DNA from: Elymus sibiricus
Lineage: Eukaryota > Streptophyta > Magnoliopsida > Poales > Poaceae
Assembly: GCA_039707655.1 (NCBI GenBank)
Contig: CM077676.1
Location: 450,901,379-450,965,378, forward strand
Direction: 5' to 3'
DNA length: 64,000 nt
Shown: piece by piece, positions 12,301-23,329 of the stretch
Layout of the letters: each line of letters starts with the position of its first letter
How positions within the stretch are numbered: the first letter of the stretch is position 1
Notes under the pieces: model-generated
Seen by the model: the letters and a program-made list of their open reading frames with translations, nothing else
Told to the model about the DNA's origin: nothing
Database searches by the model: none
Position numbers and translations under genes: made by a program

Positions 12301-12439
12301 AGGTACTGTCGACGGTTGTTTGCGTGAATCTTCTATTGGTTCAATAACCTTGGTTCTCTACTGAGGGAAATACTATCCGCTACTATATTGCTTCACCCTT
12401 CCTCTTCAGGGAAAATCCCAACGCAGCTCAAAAGTAGCA
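9351..12439 (+). mobile_element. Solo LTR with both halves tandemly duplicated
   Basis: The element starts TGATACGTCTCC at 9351, ends AGTAGCA at 12439, and is flanked by the perfect 5-bp target duplication ATCGC (9346-9350 and 12440-12444). It has no internal domain, primer site or ORF. The order is A1 (9351-9867), A2 (9868-about 10389), B1 (10385-11414), B2 (11415-12439). A1/A2 are near-identical copies of the TGATACG... half and B1/B2 of the CCGATGATGTGTGAG... half. All three junctions lie at a short CCCTT motif. The unduplicated LTR would be about 1.5 kb. The family resembles the LTR at 30699-32332 in its first half but not in its end. Confidence 0.88.
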
Positions 12440-12444
12440 ATCGC

Positions 12445-13044
12445 AAAAAAAGAACTCAAGCTGGGTCACAGATGGCTCCATATGGGTAAATCATCACAAT
12501 ACAGGAGAGTGATCTAGCAAAAGTAATCCATCATGCCCCCCCTCCCATAGATATCTGAAACAGAGAAGAATGAGATTATATAAAACCACCAAATAAATCA
12601 TATTCAAGAAGTAATTAGCTATTTCAATGATCCAAATAGTAATGGAACAATGACCACTATTTCATCAACTAAACAAATATGACATGGAATGATCAAAATA
12701 TACAACAATCTAGTCCAAGATTTTTCTATGCATTGGTGTAGGTAACAAATAAGCAGAAATAAATCACCACGTCCTGCTCCCATTGTCAACAAACCACATA
12801 ATTCTTTGTGGTGCAAGGCCTGATGATTGGGCCAACATTAAGTAATGAGATAGGATCTACCCATCTCATGATCGGAGCTGTCACTAAAGAAATTTTAACA
12901 TTCTAATAAATGATCCCCTTCCAATCATCTAAAATGGACAAATATATGAGTGCATGAAAGGATCAAGAATAGAAATTCTCTACAGCCAGAAAGGAGATGG
13001 TTTAATTTTCAAAAAAAAAGGAGGACGAGGAGGAAACCTCCCAC
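12445..13044. other. Intergenic stretch, nothing recognised
   Basis: AT-rich DNA between two solo LTRs. No coding frame, terminal repeat or RNA gene was recognised. Confidence 0.6.
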
Positions 13045-13049
13045 CATGG

Positions 13050-14805
13050 TGTTGGAAATATGCGCTAGAGGCAATAATAAAGTTTTTATTACCATATTAC
13101 CTTATTCTTGATAAATGTTTATTCTCCATGCTATAATTGTATTAACTGGAAACTCAAATACATGTGTGGATACATAAACAAATATTGTGTCCCTAGTAAG
13201 CCTCTACTAGACTAGCTCGTTGATTAAATAAGGTTAAGGTTTCCTAACCATGGACATGAGTTGCCATTTAATAACGAGGTCATATCATTAGGAGAATGAT
13301 GTGATGGACAGAGCCAATCATAAGCTTAGCATCTGATCGTGTCACTAAGTTGAAATTGCTACAGCTTTCTTAATGTCAAGTATTTGTTCCTTAGACCATG
13401 AGATCATGCCACTCCCTAGTACCGGAAGAATGCTTTGTGGGCATCAACCATAACTTCGTAACTGGGTGATCATAAAGGTGCTCTTCAGGTATCTCGGAAG
13501 GTAATAGTTGGGTTGCATGGTTCAAGACTGGGATTTGTCACTCCATGTGACGGAGAGATATCTCTAGGCCCTCTCAGTAATACAAGATCCTAAGTAGCTT
13601 GCAAGCATGTGACTAATGTATTTGGTCATGGGGGTATTGTATTACGGAACGAGTAAAGAGAACTTGCCGGTAACGAGATTGAACTAGGCATGGTGATACC
13701 GGCGATCGAATCTCGGGCAAGTAACATATCGCCAGACAAAGGGAATTGTATACGGGATTATTTGAATCCTTGACATCGTGGTTTAACCGATGAAATATCT
13801 TCATGGAATATGTGGGAACCATTATGGGCATCCATGGTCCCGCTATTGGTTATTGATCGGAGAGGAGTCTTGATCATGTCCACATATTCTCGAACCCGTA
13901 GGGTCACACACTTGATGTTCGGTGTCGCTAGGGTTTGATGAGATAATAAGATGGTGTTATCAAATTTTGATTCGGAGTCTCGGATGGGATCCCGGACATC
14001 ACAAGGAGCTTTGGAATGGTCCGGAGAAAAGAAAACATATATGGAAAGTATTTTTAGGGTTACCGGAAAAGTTCGGGATTTTCGGTATTGTACCGGGAAG
14101 GTTCTAGAAGATTCCGGAGTGGGACCCACCTGCATGGAGGGACCCACATGGACGTGGGTGGTGGGCCAAGGCGCCACACCTCTGGTCCATGCGCACCAAA
14201 ACCCCCCTAAAAGGAATAGGATCAAATCCCGAAGGGATAAGATCAAGATCCCTAAAAAGGAGGGATCGCGATCGGTGGGGATGGAAGGAGGGGATTTCCT
14301 TCCCCCCTTTGGTGCGCAGCCCCTAGAGGCTTGGAGGAGGGGCCAAGCATCCTCCCCCATGCCTATAAATAGAGGAGGGACGGGATGGCCGCAGCACTGG
14401 ACATCCCGGTTGCTGGCCGCCTCCCTCTGGTTCCATACGTCCCTCATCCGCGCAGTTCTTAGCGAAGCACTGTCGGATTTCCACCATAATTCCGCCACCA
14501 CGCCGTCGTGCTGCCGAGATCGATCTCATCCACCTCTCCCCCTCGCTTGCTGGATCAAGAAGGAGTAGACGACATCAAGCTGCACGTGTGTGCAATTCGG
14601 AGGCATTGTTCATGTGGTGCTGCATCGGATTGATCCGACGAAAGTATGACAACATCACCCATGATCTTTAGATCGTTAAACGCGCGTGTTCTACAAGGGT
14701 ATGTAGACCTTTTCCCACTCATTCCTAGCATCTAGTAGATTGGATCTTGGGTTTATTCATTCTCTCGTAGGAAAAAAAATGTTTTCCTTGCAACGAATCC
14801 CATCA
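13050..14805 (+). mobile_element. BARE/WIS/Angela-type solo LTR
   Basis: It begins TGTTGGAAATATGCGCTAGA at 13050 and ends CGAATCCCATCA at 14805, with a perfect CATGG target duplication (13045-13049 and 14806-14810). The start sequence and the 1756-bp length match the best-known Triticeae copia LTR group. A TATA box (TATAAATAG) is at 14364-14372. No internal domain is present, so it is a solo LTR left by recombination between the two LTRs. Confidence 0.93.
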
Positions 14806-14810
14806 CATGG

Positions 14811-15233
14811 GCCCGTGTACACTTGTTTATCAACTCACATCGCATAGTTAAGAATGAAAAGGACCACTTCTACCGAAATGCTAGTATTACTATTGAGCAA
14901 TACATGGGAGTAACCCGCATCACAAAGACATAAATATATCAAGTTTTATATGAATCACACTTGATAACTCTGTGCAGCTGAATAATGACTACAACCAAGG
15001 AATATATAACTCGCCATTCCTTTATGTTAAAAACTGCTAGATATGTGCTTCAAAACCATAAGCATTATAGACATGTATGTGCTTAAAAAAAAGCAGATCA
15101 TTTAAGTTGACATGTATTAATGGAAAGCGTTAACTTTGATAAAGTGTAGAAGCAAATTGAGATTGCAGGTTTGTTTCATTCTAACACCAACACATAAAAG
15201 ACGACCACTTCATAAGTGAAAGGAATAACAAAT
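14811..15233. other. Intergenic stretch, nothing recognised
   Basis: AT-rich flank of the BARE-type LTR without recognisable genes or repeats. Confidence 0.55.
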
Positions 15234-15300
15234 ACTCCCTCCGATCCCAAAAAAGTGTCGTGACATTACTTCAGTAAAAGCTCGGGTATTATGATACTAA
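15234..15300. repeat. Truncated Stowaway-like MITE end
   Basis: TACTCCCTCCGATCCCAAAA is the usual TA target plus Stowaway (Tc1/mariner) inverted-repeat end. The expected opposite end was not found nearby, so this is a fragment. Confidence 0.55.
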
Positions 15301-15326
15301 GTAAATAGCCATATGTAAAATCCTAA

Positions 15327-15941
15327 TTACCCTTCAAGCAATTTGAAAAACATGTCGTCTCCATGGATCGTTCGCCTGTAAATTTCATTTGAGATGTATG
15401 GGCAGAAGTTCTCATCATGAGAGAAAGAGGCCAAGCTGTTCTCCATGCCCTTCATCTGCAGGTCTTCCCATCTATCAAATTGAAAGTTTGAAGCCCATCA
15501 AAGAATCACCACATGAGCAGAAAACAAAATAAAACAATTGCATACCTTGTACGGAGGTGGCTGGGATGGGCGGCTCGTTGAACAGACGCCTCTTCATCAA
15601 CCCGCAACCACCGTCGAATATCTCCACCTTAGCCTGGGAGCAGGCCGTCGTAATCGACCCCAATCTGAGCCCTGCGGAGGAGAGCGTCGGGAGAGAAGCC
15701 TGCCGAGGATGACCATTGCCGCGGCGCGGAGCTCCGTAGGGGTGGGCGGCGCCATGAGGCAACGACGAGAGGCACAACAAGGAGTTGAAGGTGGAGGAGA
15801 TGACGACCGAAACATGTGAGAGCATGTAGAAGAGGAGGTAGACGAGTACGCGTGGGACGGCTGGCGAGGACTGGCTGGTGGCTTGCAGCGAGGGATGGTG
15901 GGTGGCGGCAATGACTTGCAAGGAAGGATGGAGGAGGGAGG
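15327..15941 (-). pseudogene. Possible host gene remnant, last two exons
   Basis: On the minus strand an exon ends at 15546 with a good donor (CAAG|GTATGC). A downstream exon could start at 15463 (GGGAAG|ACCTGC) and stay open to a TAA at 15327-15329. The phases fit. The joined end would contain EIFDGGCGLMKRRLF, then LQMKGMENSLASFSHDEN and end in FFKLLEG. I do not recognise the protein. The upstream part of the first exon is GC-rich, its start is unclear, and it is interrupted by the hAT element at 15942. The other side of the insertion (18262 onward) carries AACCCTAG-type 5' sequence on the same strand. It could be a gene split by the hAT or a captured fragment. Confidence 0.35.
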
Positions 15942-18253
15942 CAGTGGCGGATCCAGGATTGGAGCAAGCCCCGGGCCCAAAAAAAAATTTTGTCACGAGA
16001 GAAAAACTTAAAATCCATCAGGCTACAGCTACCTCAAAAGAATACCTCAAATATGGCTCAATTGCACCAAAAATTTAGAATTTAAACTCAATGCTTAAAG
16101 ATACAACAAAATAGATAAAAAGATGACAAGAACTACGAACAGTACGTGCGGTAAAAAGAGTACCAAATCAATGGCTTGCTTCATCAGTGTCTTCCATAAC
16201 TTGATCAATGGTGGAAGAAGAGCCAACACCTTAGAGAAATCAGAAGCAAAATTTCATGAGAGAAGACATAAACATCAAGTGAAACAATTAACATTGTACA
16301 AACACTACGACGAGGTAAAGTTCCTTTGCGAAATCTATAGGCTTGAAAGCGATATATAATAGCATCATCATCAACCTTTGCAAATATTTCTCGCTCAATA
16401 TTGCACACCATGGAATAATTCAACCAATCATCACCCATCTTATTCCTCAACTCAGTCTTGATAATACTCATAGCTGAGAAAGCTCTTTCCACTGATGCGG
16501 TTGCAACCGGCAAAATCAATGCCAACTCAATAAGACGATATACCAAAGGAAAGACTATGTGTCTATCAGTTTGAACCATCTTCACAGCAAGACTACCAAG
16601 GTCATTACAACTAACAAAACTTGAATCAGCTCTCACATCAGCAATGAAGTTTTCAAGTTGGTTTCTAAGGACAAAAGAAAATCTCATATATGGAGAAGTC
16701 ATCAGCATACATCTTAGCAAGTTGAACAAGTTTGTCTTCATCAAAATTAGCAAATGAGTTCCTTGGATCAAGACAAGCAATGCATCTCAACAATTGAGTA
16801 GATCTTTCAGCAAAGCGGTTATTTAACTCCGTAATTATTTGGTTAAGCGGAACATTGAATATTTCATATCTGAAGCGTTGATAGAAAGTTACCATTTGAC
16901 CACCACGCCCCCTTGAACGACCCCGAGCGGGTATTGTATCATCCATGTTAGGCAATATAATGTTATGTTTAACACAAAAGTCAGTTGTATCCTTCAAGAG
17001 CTGATCCCAACCATTTTCTCTTATATTTTGAAGTTGCCGCAATGTGATCCCAATCAAACTCACTGCTAGAACTATGTTGTGATCTTTCCTTTGCAAACAT
17101 TGTGACAACTCATTAGTCTTGCCCAATAGTTTGATCATAACATGCAATATGAAAACAAATTCAAAACTTTCCATCTGAGATATCAAGCCACCTGCTGTGG
17201 TTCTTTGTGTTAAATTTTCTGCATCATCATGAATGTTCTCTAATACATGCAATACAGATGTCCACATCTCAATAAACCGACACAAAGTTTTATGATGTGT
17301 GCCCCACCGTGTATCCCAAGGTCTTACAAGGTTGGTTGCTTGGTTTTTCCCTTTTCCTGAAAAAATTTCCCCAGACTCCAATTGACTAACAATATTATCA
17401 TGTTGTTCTTGGGCTAGTCCATCATGTCTCTTACAAGAAGCATTGACGGTGTTGACAATCAAAGTTATGTGGTTAAAGAAATCCAATACAGAGGAACAAC
17501 ACTTGGCAACAGCAACAACCACTAACTGCAACTGATGGGCAAAGCAATGAATATAAAATGCATAAGGATTTTCATCTAGTATCAACCTTTGCAACCCACG
17601 AAATTGTCCTCTCATGTTAGAAGCTCCATCGCACCCTTGCCCTCTCAATTTAGACATAGACAAGCCATGTTTAAGAAACATACCATCCAAAGCTGCTTTT
17701 AGAGAAGCCGCCCTTGTGTCACCAACATGCTTAATCCCAATGAACCTCTCAATCCAGCAATCCTGGGCAGCAGACGGCGTGGCCGCGTGGCGGAGAGCAG
17801 GAGCCAGGAGAGGCCGGAGCAGAGCGGGCGAGGCGGCGAGCCGGCGAGCACCGGAGCAGCAGGGCCAGCAAGGGGGCGGGCGAGCAGGCGAGCGGCGGAG
17901 CAGCAAGCCGCCAGCGGCCAGCCAGCAGGGGACGGGCGAGCGGCGAAGGCCGGAGGGCGCGGGCGAGCGGCGGAGGGACCTGGGACGGCCGGGGAGCGCA
18001 AGCGCCAGAGCAGAGAGGAGTCACGGGCGGCCGGGCGGGCGGCGGCGGTTGCCTCACCTGCGTGCGTGGCTTGGTCTGGGGCTCTGGGCGTCGGGCGAGC
18101 TGGGGTCTCCTGCCGTCCTGGCCTCCTGTGTGAGTGTGTTGGGCTGGGCCCTGGCTGTGTGTTGGGCTAAGCCCCGGGCCCGATTCAAAAACATGCCTAG
18201 GTAATAACTAAAAAAAAAGCCACGCCCCGGGCCTGGGCCCAGATCCGCCCCTG
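15942..18253 (-). mobile_element. hAT DNA transposon
   Basis: The ends are CAGTGGCGGATCCAGG at 15942 and the complement of CAGGGGCGGATCTGGG at 18253. An exact 8-bp target duplication GAGGGAGG flanks it (15934-15941 and 18254-18261). Size 2312 bp. It carries a minus-strand transposase remnant (16372-17770) and a very GC-rich block (about 17765-18200) where the transposase N-terminus should be. It is probably non-autonomous. Confidence 0.93.
16205..17906 (-). pseudogene. hAT transposase-like (DUF4371/hAT dimerisation type), truncated
   Basis: From about 17770 the frame enters the plant TTF/DUF4371-type hAT protein: IERFIGIKHVGDT, LRGQGCDGASNMRGQF, NPYAFYIHCFAHQLQL and RPWDTRWGTHHKTL are its standard blocks in order. 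The C-terminal dimerisation region is in another frame (16780-16205) and contains LPVATASVERAFSAMSIIK and LRNKMGDDWLNYSMVCNIE, so a frameshift lies near 16690. The N-terminal zinc finger and first half of DUF4371 are missing. The frame instead runs into a Pro/Ala/Arg-rich GC block of no recognisable origin. The family cuts and pastes hAT DNA; this copy should be dead. The listed start is only the open-frame limit. Confidence 0.88.
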
Positions 18254-18261
18254 GAGGGAGG

Positions 18262-18840
18262 GGTGTTGCGTTGTGGGGTCGAGGGGAAATAGGGCTAGGG
18301 TTATTGGAGTGGCGGCTCGTGTGAAGCAACGCTCACACGGGGCACCAAACGCGCGACGTGCACGCGGCACAGAAGGAGAGGCCCGCCCCACACCTCGAAA
18401 CGCCTCACCCAGCCAACATCTGCCTGCCACGAGCCCACCATTCATTAGACCTCGAAAACAACTGCTCGGTCAAAACGAACGCCACCGATCCAACGGCCGA
18501 ATCGAGCCCAAAGGCCGGATTGACCATGATCCAACGGCCAGAAATGCATGAAATCAGGGGCTCGGCGTGGGAGCGAGTTGGCTAGCCTCCTTAAAGGTAT
18601 AATAAATACAACATGCAACAGCGAGAAGGAGACAAAAGCATTTGATGATTCAGTTTAATTTGTAATTTAAGTTACTGACATTGACCGATCATCATGTACT
18701 TTAGCAGTGGCCGAGCTAAAAATCCAAGTTGGGCGGGCCAGGGAGCAAAACAGTGCTACCAAACTGGAAACTCGTGAATTGTTGTGTGCTGGGCTTCATA
18801 TAATTTTCATTTTTGCTCCAACCCGGGTACTGCTGTAGCT
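18262..18840. other. Flank of hAT insertion, GC-rich then AT-rich
   Basis: The first 330 bp are GC-rich and may be the promoter/5' part of the possible gene cut by the hAT element. The rest shows no gene or repeat that I recognise. Confidence 0.4.
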
Positions 18841-18983
18841 AGGATGCAAGCGGACGGCGTCCGCTTGTCCACGGTCCGCGAACAGAAAAATTGAACTAAC
18901 ACGGTTATATTAAAATAATGAACATTAGTGTAATTTTTGATTTGCAGATGATCGCGGACAAGCGGACGCCGTCCCATTGCATA
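18841..18983. repeat. 143-bp MITE with 9-bp target duplication
   Basis: The imperfect inverted ends share GGACGGCGTCCGCTTGTCC (18849-18872 region and the complement near 18957-18975), which is itself partly palindromic. The direct repeat GCTGTAGCT (18832-18840 and 18984-18992) is a 9-bp target duplication, which points to a Mutator-type MITE. No coding capacity. Confidence 0.7.
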
Positions 18984-19189
18984 GCTGTAGCTCCACCAGT
19001 GGTACTTAGCATGAGTTTGACATTGACATATTACACGTTATTGAAAATATATATTTATGAGATGTTTGCATGCCGCCTTAGATATAAACATCAGGGTCCG
19101 TTATACTACATCTCTCCCAGGATCACCACCCTAATCCCTGACTATTCTCAATGTGAGCCCGGACGCTAATTTGTAACGGCTGCTAATTC

Positions 19190-21273
19190 TTACAGTTTCG
19201 TGAGCTTAATCTGTGAACCGTGCTGGGGCTGTAGAGTTGAGACCGGGTACGGTGCATGCGTGTAAGATGGTGAGAGCTCGAACATGAAGTGTTGCAGGAT
19301 CACGCTCAATCCCATCTTGGCCTCTAGCAATGCAAAGTTTTGCCCGACGCAAATCCGCGGTCCCCAGCCAAACGGAAAGAACGCCGGCGAGTTCTTGGAT
19401 GCGCCGGCGATGCCCTCCGCAAACCTCTCCGGCTTAAATTCATCGACATCTTCTCCCCACACATCTGGATCATGGTGAATGCACACAATTGGCAGCGCAA
19501 ATGTTACGCCGGCTGGATATGTGACGCCTCCCAACTCTGTCTCTTTATAGGCCTCTCGGCCAAGTAGTAGAATCGGTGGGTATAGCCTAAGAACCTCATG
19601 CAGTATCATTGTCACCTGCACCGACAGAGAAGATGGACAAATTCAGAGTAGCAATTCGATGAGAAATTGCATAACCGGCTCTCTTATAATGTACTCACGA
19701 CTTTCAGCCGGTTTATGCCCTCAGGATCCGGCTGGTTCTTTCCGAAGGCTTGAAGAACCTCCTCCCTGGCGCGGTCCTGCCACTCGGGATGCATGCTTAG
19801 CACGACCATTGCCCATGTGAGCAGCACCGCGGTTGTCTCCATGCCCGCGAAATAGAAGAGCTTCAGCTCCCCTACTATGTCCTCGGTGGTCATCGTCGGC
19901 TTGGAGCTTCCGGCTTCCTGGCTTTCTTCTATGTTGGACTCCATCATCACGCCTAGTAGATCGTCGTTGTCGGCATGGCCATCCATCATCGCCCTCTCCC
20001 TCTTTGTGATTACGCCTTTCAGGAGTACTTCGACCTCCCGGGCATTCGCCTTCATCCTTCTATTGAGCTTTGTTGGCAGGAATCTGCATATAAGAATATC
20101 ATAAATTGGACGCCAATATTATAAAAAAAAATATCTGTGGACTGAGTGGATATCTAGTATTTATTTGCACGAGCACTGAACAACACAAGCAGTACAAATC
20201 TATCTCCCGTATATGTACTGTTTGTCTTATATTATTCTCACGCAATACACAAAATGCAGAGATGCACAAGCGTAATGGCACTGCCTGAAAGTATGAGGAG
20301 CTCACCTGTAACCGGGAATGTACATCACGTTTGCCATCTTGACAGCATTTTGCGCCTGCTCTGACTGCAACTGGAAGATCTTTCTCCCTTCACTGAAGCT
20401 GCTCCCGAACGCCACTCGGGATATCACGTCGCCCGTCAGGTTCTGAAACTCTGGCCACACATCTATCTCCTGCACATCACCCGGCCCCGTAGAGTCTCCC
20501 CATCTCCGCACCAATTCGCTCGAACAGGCGGCAAAAGCCGGTAGCATCCTCTGCAAAACCAAATCCCCATTATTAGCCTGCCTGGTGGCTATTGGAAAAG
20601 CATATATGTGGATGTGGGTTGATGAGTTTGATTAGGCGGGAGTGGCATGACGTCATGACGGACACCTTGAGCTTCTCGAGATGGAAGGCATGGTTGATGA
20701 TCGTCCGGTGGGCGACCCACTTGTCGCCCTGGTGGGTCGTCAGCCCGTTGGCCATCAGCCGCTCGATCCGGAGGATGGACCTCTGCTTTCCGAACTGGCC
20801 CTGCTTGTTCGACAGGATCTCCCGGAACAGCTGAGGATCGGCCACCACCACCCTCGGCTCCGGACCAAACCATGTCAGAGCGACTTTACCTGCAACAATA
20901 ATCCCGGTGATCTCTCAAGATCAATCACCACATGGCGTATGGCGGCCTAATTGAGAAGCCGCACGGGCGGTGGTTAATTACCGTGTTGCTTGATGATGGC
21001 ATGGTCGAACGGCACCGCGCGGGCGGCGACGGCGTGCGAGGACAGCGGCATGGGCTGGGAGCACGCCGCCGCGATGAGCCGCACGTACTCCTTCATGTCG
21101 CCGGAGGGGAAGCGGTAGGCCGTGCCGCGGACGCCCTGGGACCGCAGGGCCCGGGCCACCCTCCGCGGGCCGAGCCAGGCGCCGGCCAGCACCCGCCCGG
21201 CGCACCACAGCGCGGCCAGCAGGGCCCCGAGAGCGCAGAGCACGCTCCATGGTGGTGAGCCGAGAGTCGCCAT
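19190..21273 (-). CDS. Cytochrome P450, CYP72A-type, five exons, apparently intact
   Basis: Exons (minus): 21273-20982, 20889-20666, 20550-20306, 20083-19699, 19615-19190. All introns are GT-AG, phases fit, and the joined frame encodes 523 aa, the usual CYP72 length. It has an N-terminal membrane anchor (residues about 8-30), the I-helix oxygen-binding motif AGMETT (333-338), ExxR as EVLR (389-392), PERF (444-447) and the heme loop [11 protein letters not shown] with Cys471. The intron pattern and the [17 protein letters not shown] block indicate CYP72A. Such enzymes are ER-bound mono-oxygenases using a P450 reductase; known grass and dicot members hydroxylate terpenoids, gibberellins or herbicides, and the substrate cannot be read here. 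The start at 21273 gives the anchor and follows a TATA-like CATATACA about 50 bp upstream. An upstream in-frame ATG at 21369 lacks an anchor-like start. No stop or frameshift was found. Confidence 0.93.
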
Positions 21274-21830
21274 GCCGTGAGATTGCGATGAATGAACCCA
21301 TCTCTCTCGGTCAGTCTCTGTATATGGCCAGCTCAAAAAGTGGTCTCTGTTACCGGCGTGACACGACACGGCAGGTGAAGAGACTAAGATGAGACTTGGG
21401 TGGCGGGTTGAACTTTCTTGGCCTGCTGGAGTTGCCGCCGTCGCGGAAAACGACCCGGCCTACTAGCCTAGCGGAGGAAGATGACAGGCGAAAGTGTGCT
21501 CGATTAACCTTATCCTAGCCGGAGCGGTCGGCTGTTTTGACGGTGTCTCTCTCGTCGCGCCGCCCGGGCCTGGCGGACGGACCCAAGGCGACGAACACGA
21601 CGTGGAAGTCCAGGTGCAGTGCACGCACGCCGCCGTGAACTCTCGGGATCCGCCCGCCCTCGTACACGTGCGCTCGAGGTTGAAAGTCTGTTCAACGTCC
21701 CCGCAAAAAACAAAAAAAAAGTCTGTTCAACGGTTGCTTTAATTTTCATTGCGACTTTGGCCTTTGTTGGAGGAGAGGGCGCGGCACAACCAAGCACGTT
21801 TCTTCCCTACGAAGGCTTCCAAAATGGCGT
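21274..21830. other. Upstream region of the P450 gene
   Basis: It contains the presumed P450 promoter on the minus strand (TATA-like CATATACA near 21316-21323). Beyond 21500 there are only unrecognised GC-rich and A-rich sequences; the frames here have no domain. Confidence 0.4.
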
Positions 21831-22345
21831 GCTCTATTTGAAGTTGGAAAATACTACTATTAAACTATTTGAAAAAATATTTGCGAATTTGAAAAACTTT
21901 GCATGTATTAAAAAGTGTTGCTGAATTTCAAAAAATATCACGGATTTATAAAGATGTTCGTGAACTTTTTTAAAATTGCTGAACATTTTATTAATCTTGT
22001 AAAATATATTTGAAAAATGTTCGCTGCCTTTTTTTACACATTTAAAAATATTCAAATACATAATGAACGTTTTTTTCATATATGGCTTGGTGTCTAATTT
22101 TTTCATACACATTTGTACATTTTTCATATATGTCAAAAACACATTTTATACATGTTAAATATTTTTCAAATAAATGATTAAAAAATTTGTAATATGTTTT
22201 TTGAATACATGTTAAATATTTTTCAAATACACGATTAACATTTTTCAAATATATTGGTATAAAACTTTTTAAAAAGGTGAGAGAATACCTTTTTTTTTTG
22301 CGCTGCATGAACATTTTTAAAATGGTTGAGGAACACTTTAAAAAA
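21831..22345. repeat. AT-rich degenerate repeat block
   Basis: About 500 bp consist of loosely repeated units around TTTTCAAATA, AAAAATGTTC and TACATGTTAAATATTTTTCA. The block looks like decayed tandem or foldback repeat sequence. Its low-complexity Lys/Phe/Tyr frames are not genes. Confidence 0.5.
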
Positions 22346-22825
22346 CATAACTAAATTAATTTTTCATAATATGTGTATTTAGCATTTTTCATGTTCTTCT
22401 TCCAGGCCAACCCTTCGTTGGTATGTGACTTTGTGTACGTACGTTTGTGTGGTCTCGGATTGTAAGCTGGTCTTTGCTCAAAAAAAAATATGTACCCGTC
22501 CACCTGTGATGTTCAAAAAAAAAATGTACCCTTCGCTTGCTTGAGCCTTCCTTTCCCTAAAAGAAGACCTGGTCTTCCCCTAACGAGTTAATTGCAGAAA
22601 ACTACCACATTTGCGGCTAGGTTTGCAGAAAACCACCAACTCGTTAATCCGTTGTAAAAAACACCGTGTTAGCAGTAAACTTGTTGCAAAAAAGCACTGA
22701 TCGGGTGATTTGGTCCATTTAATCACTTTCTGACAAGTGGGGCCGAATTGTAAGGAGATGATCTGGCAAACAAATGACATATACACCCCTAGATCTAAAA
22801 CATAAACGCAATCACCCCCTCCCTC

Positions 22826-23329
22826 TCTGGACAACTACCAGGAGCCGACGACGGCGTACCACCAGCGGTACGCGTGCCAGCCGCCGAACAGGGTCGTGAA
22901 CGCGGCGACCACGATGCCCCACCGCGACGTGCTTGAGACGCGCGCCACCGCCGCCGCCGCGCGCGCGGGACAGACCGGCGGCATCCTAACTGGAGAAGGG
23001 CAGCAGCGGCACCCTCAGCTCGGTGGCGACGGGAGTGCCCCGCCCCGCAGCTGCTCGACAATAGCTCCTCGATGCCGTGCAAGCAGCAGCAGCAGCTCGG
23101 CACCGCTCCTCCCTGGCTCGACGCCATGCCCGAAGCAGCAGCTCAGCGTAGCTGGCGACGCCGTGCAGTGCACCACCACCAGGGGCTGGGCGTGGCTCTC
23201 TTGGACAAGGGCTCCACGACGGCGTTGCCCTCCTAGCCCGAGCCGGCGACCTGCAAGAGAGTGACGAGGGCGCCGCCATGCCGAACGAGGGGAGGTAGGC
23301 TCGCCATGGATGGGGAAGAGGGGAGGTAG
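22826..23329 (-). other. GC-rich cargo of the MULE, left part
   Basis: On the minus strand this ends in an open frame reading RWGIVVAAFTTLFGGW then AYRWWYAVVGSW and a stop at about 22839. The frame is hydrophobic and aromatic and looks like the C-terminal membrane segment of some host protein. I do not recognise the source. Together with 27225-27409 it is the interior of the MULE and is probably a captured gene fragment. Confidence 0.45.

Noticed and set aside
17614..18204. Long plus-strand frames across the hAT GC block
   Set aside because: They are composition artefacts opposite the hAT transposase, and the hAT end lies just past them.
19690..19698. Exon 4 of the P450 ending after CTGAAA, before GTCGTGAGT
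   Set aside because: That donor would lose a codon of the conserved LKVVTM block and shift the join; GTC|GTGAGT keeps phase and family sequence.
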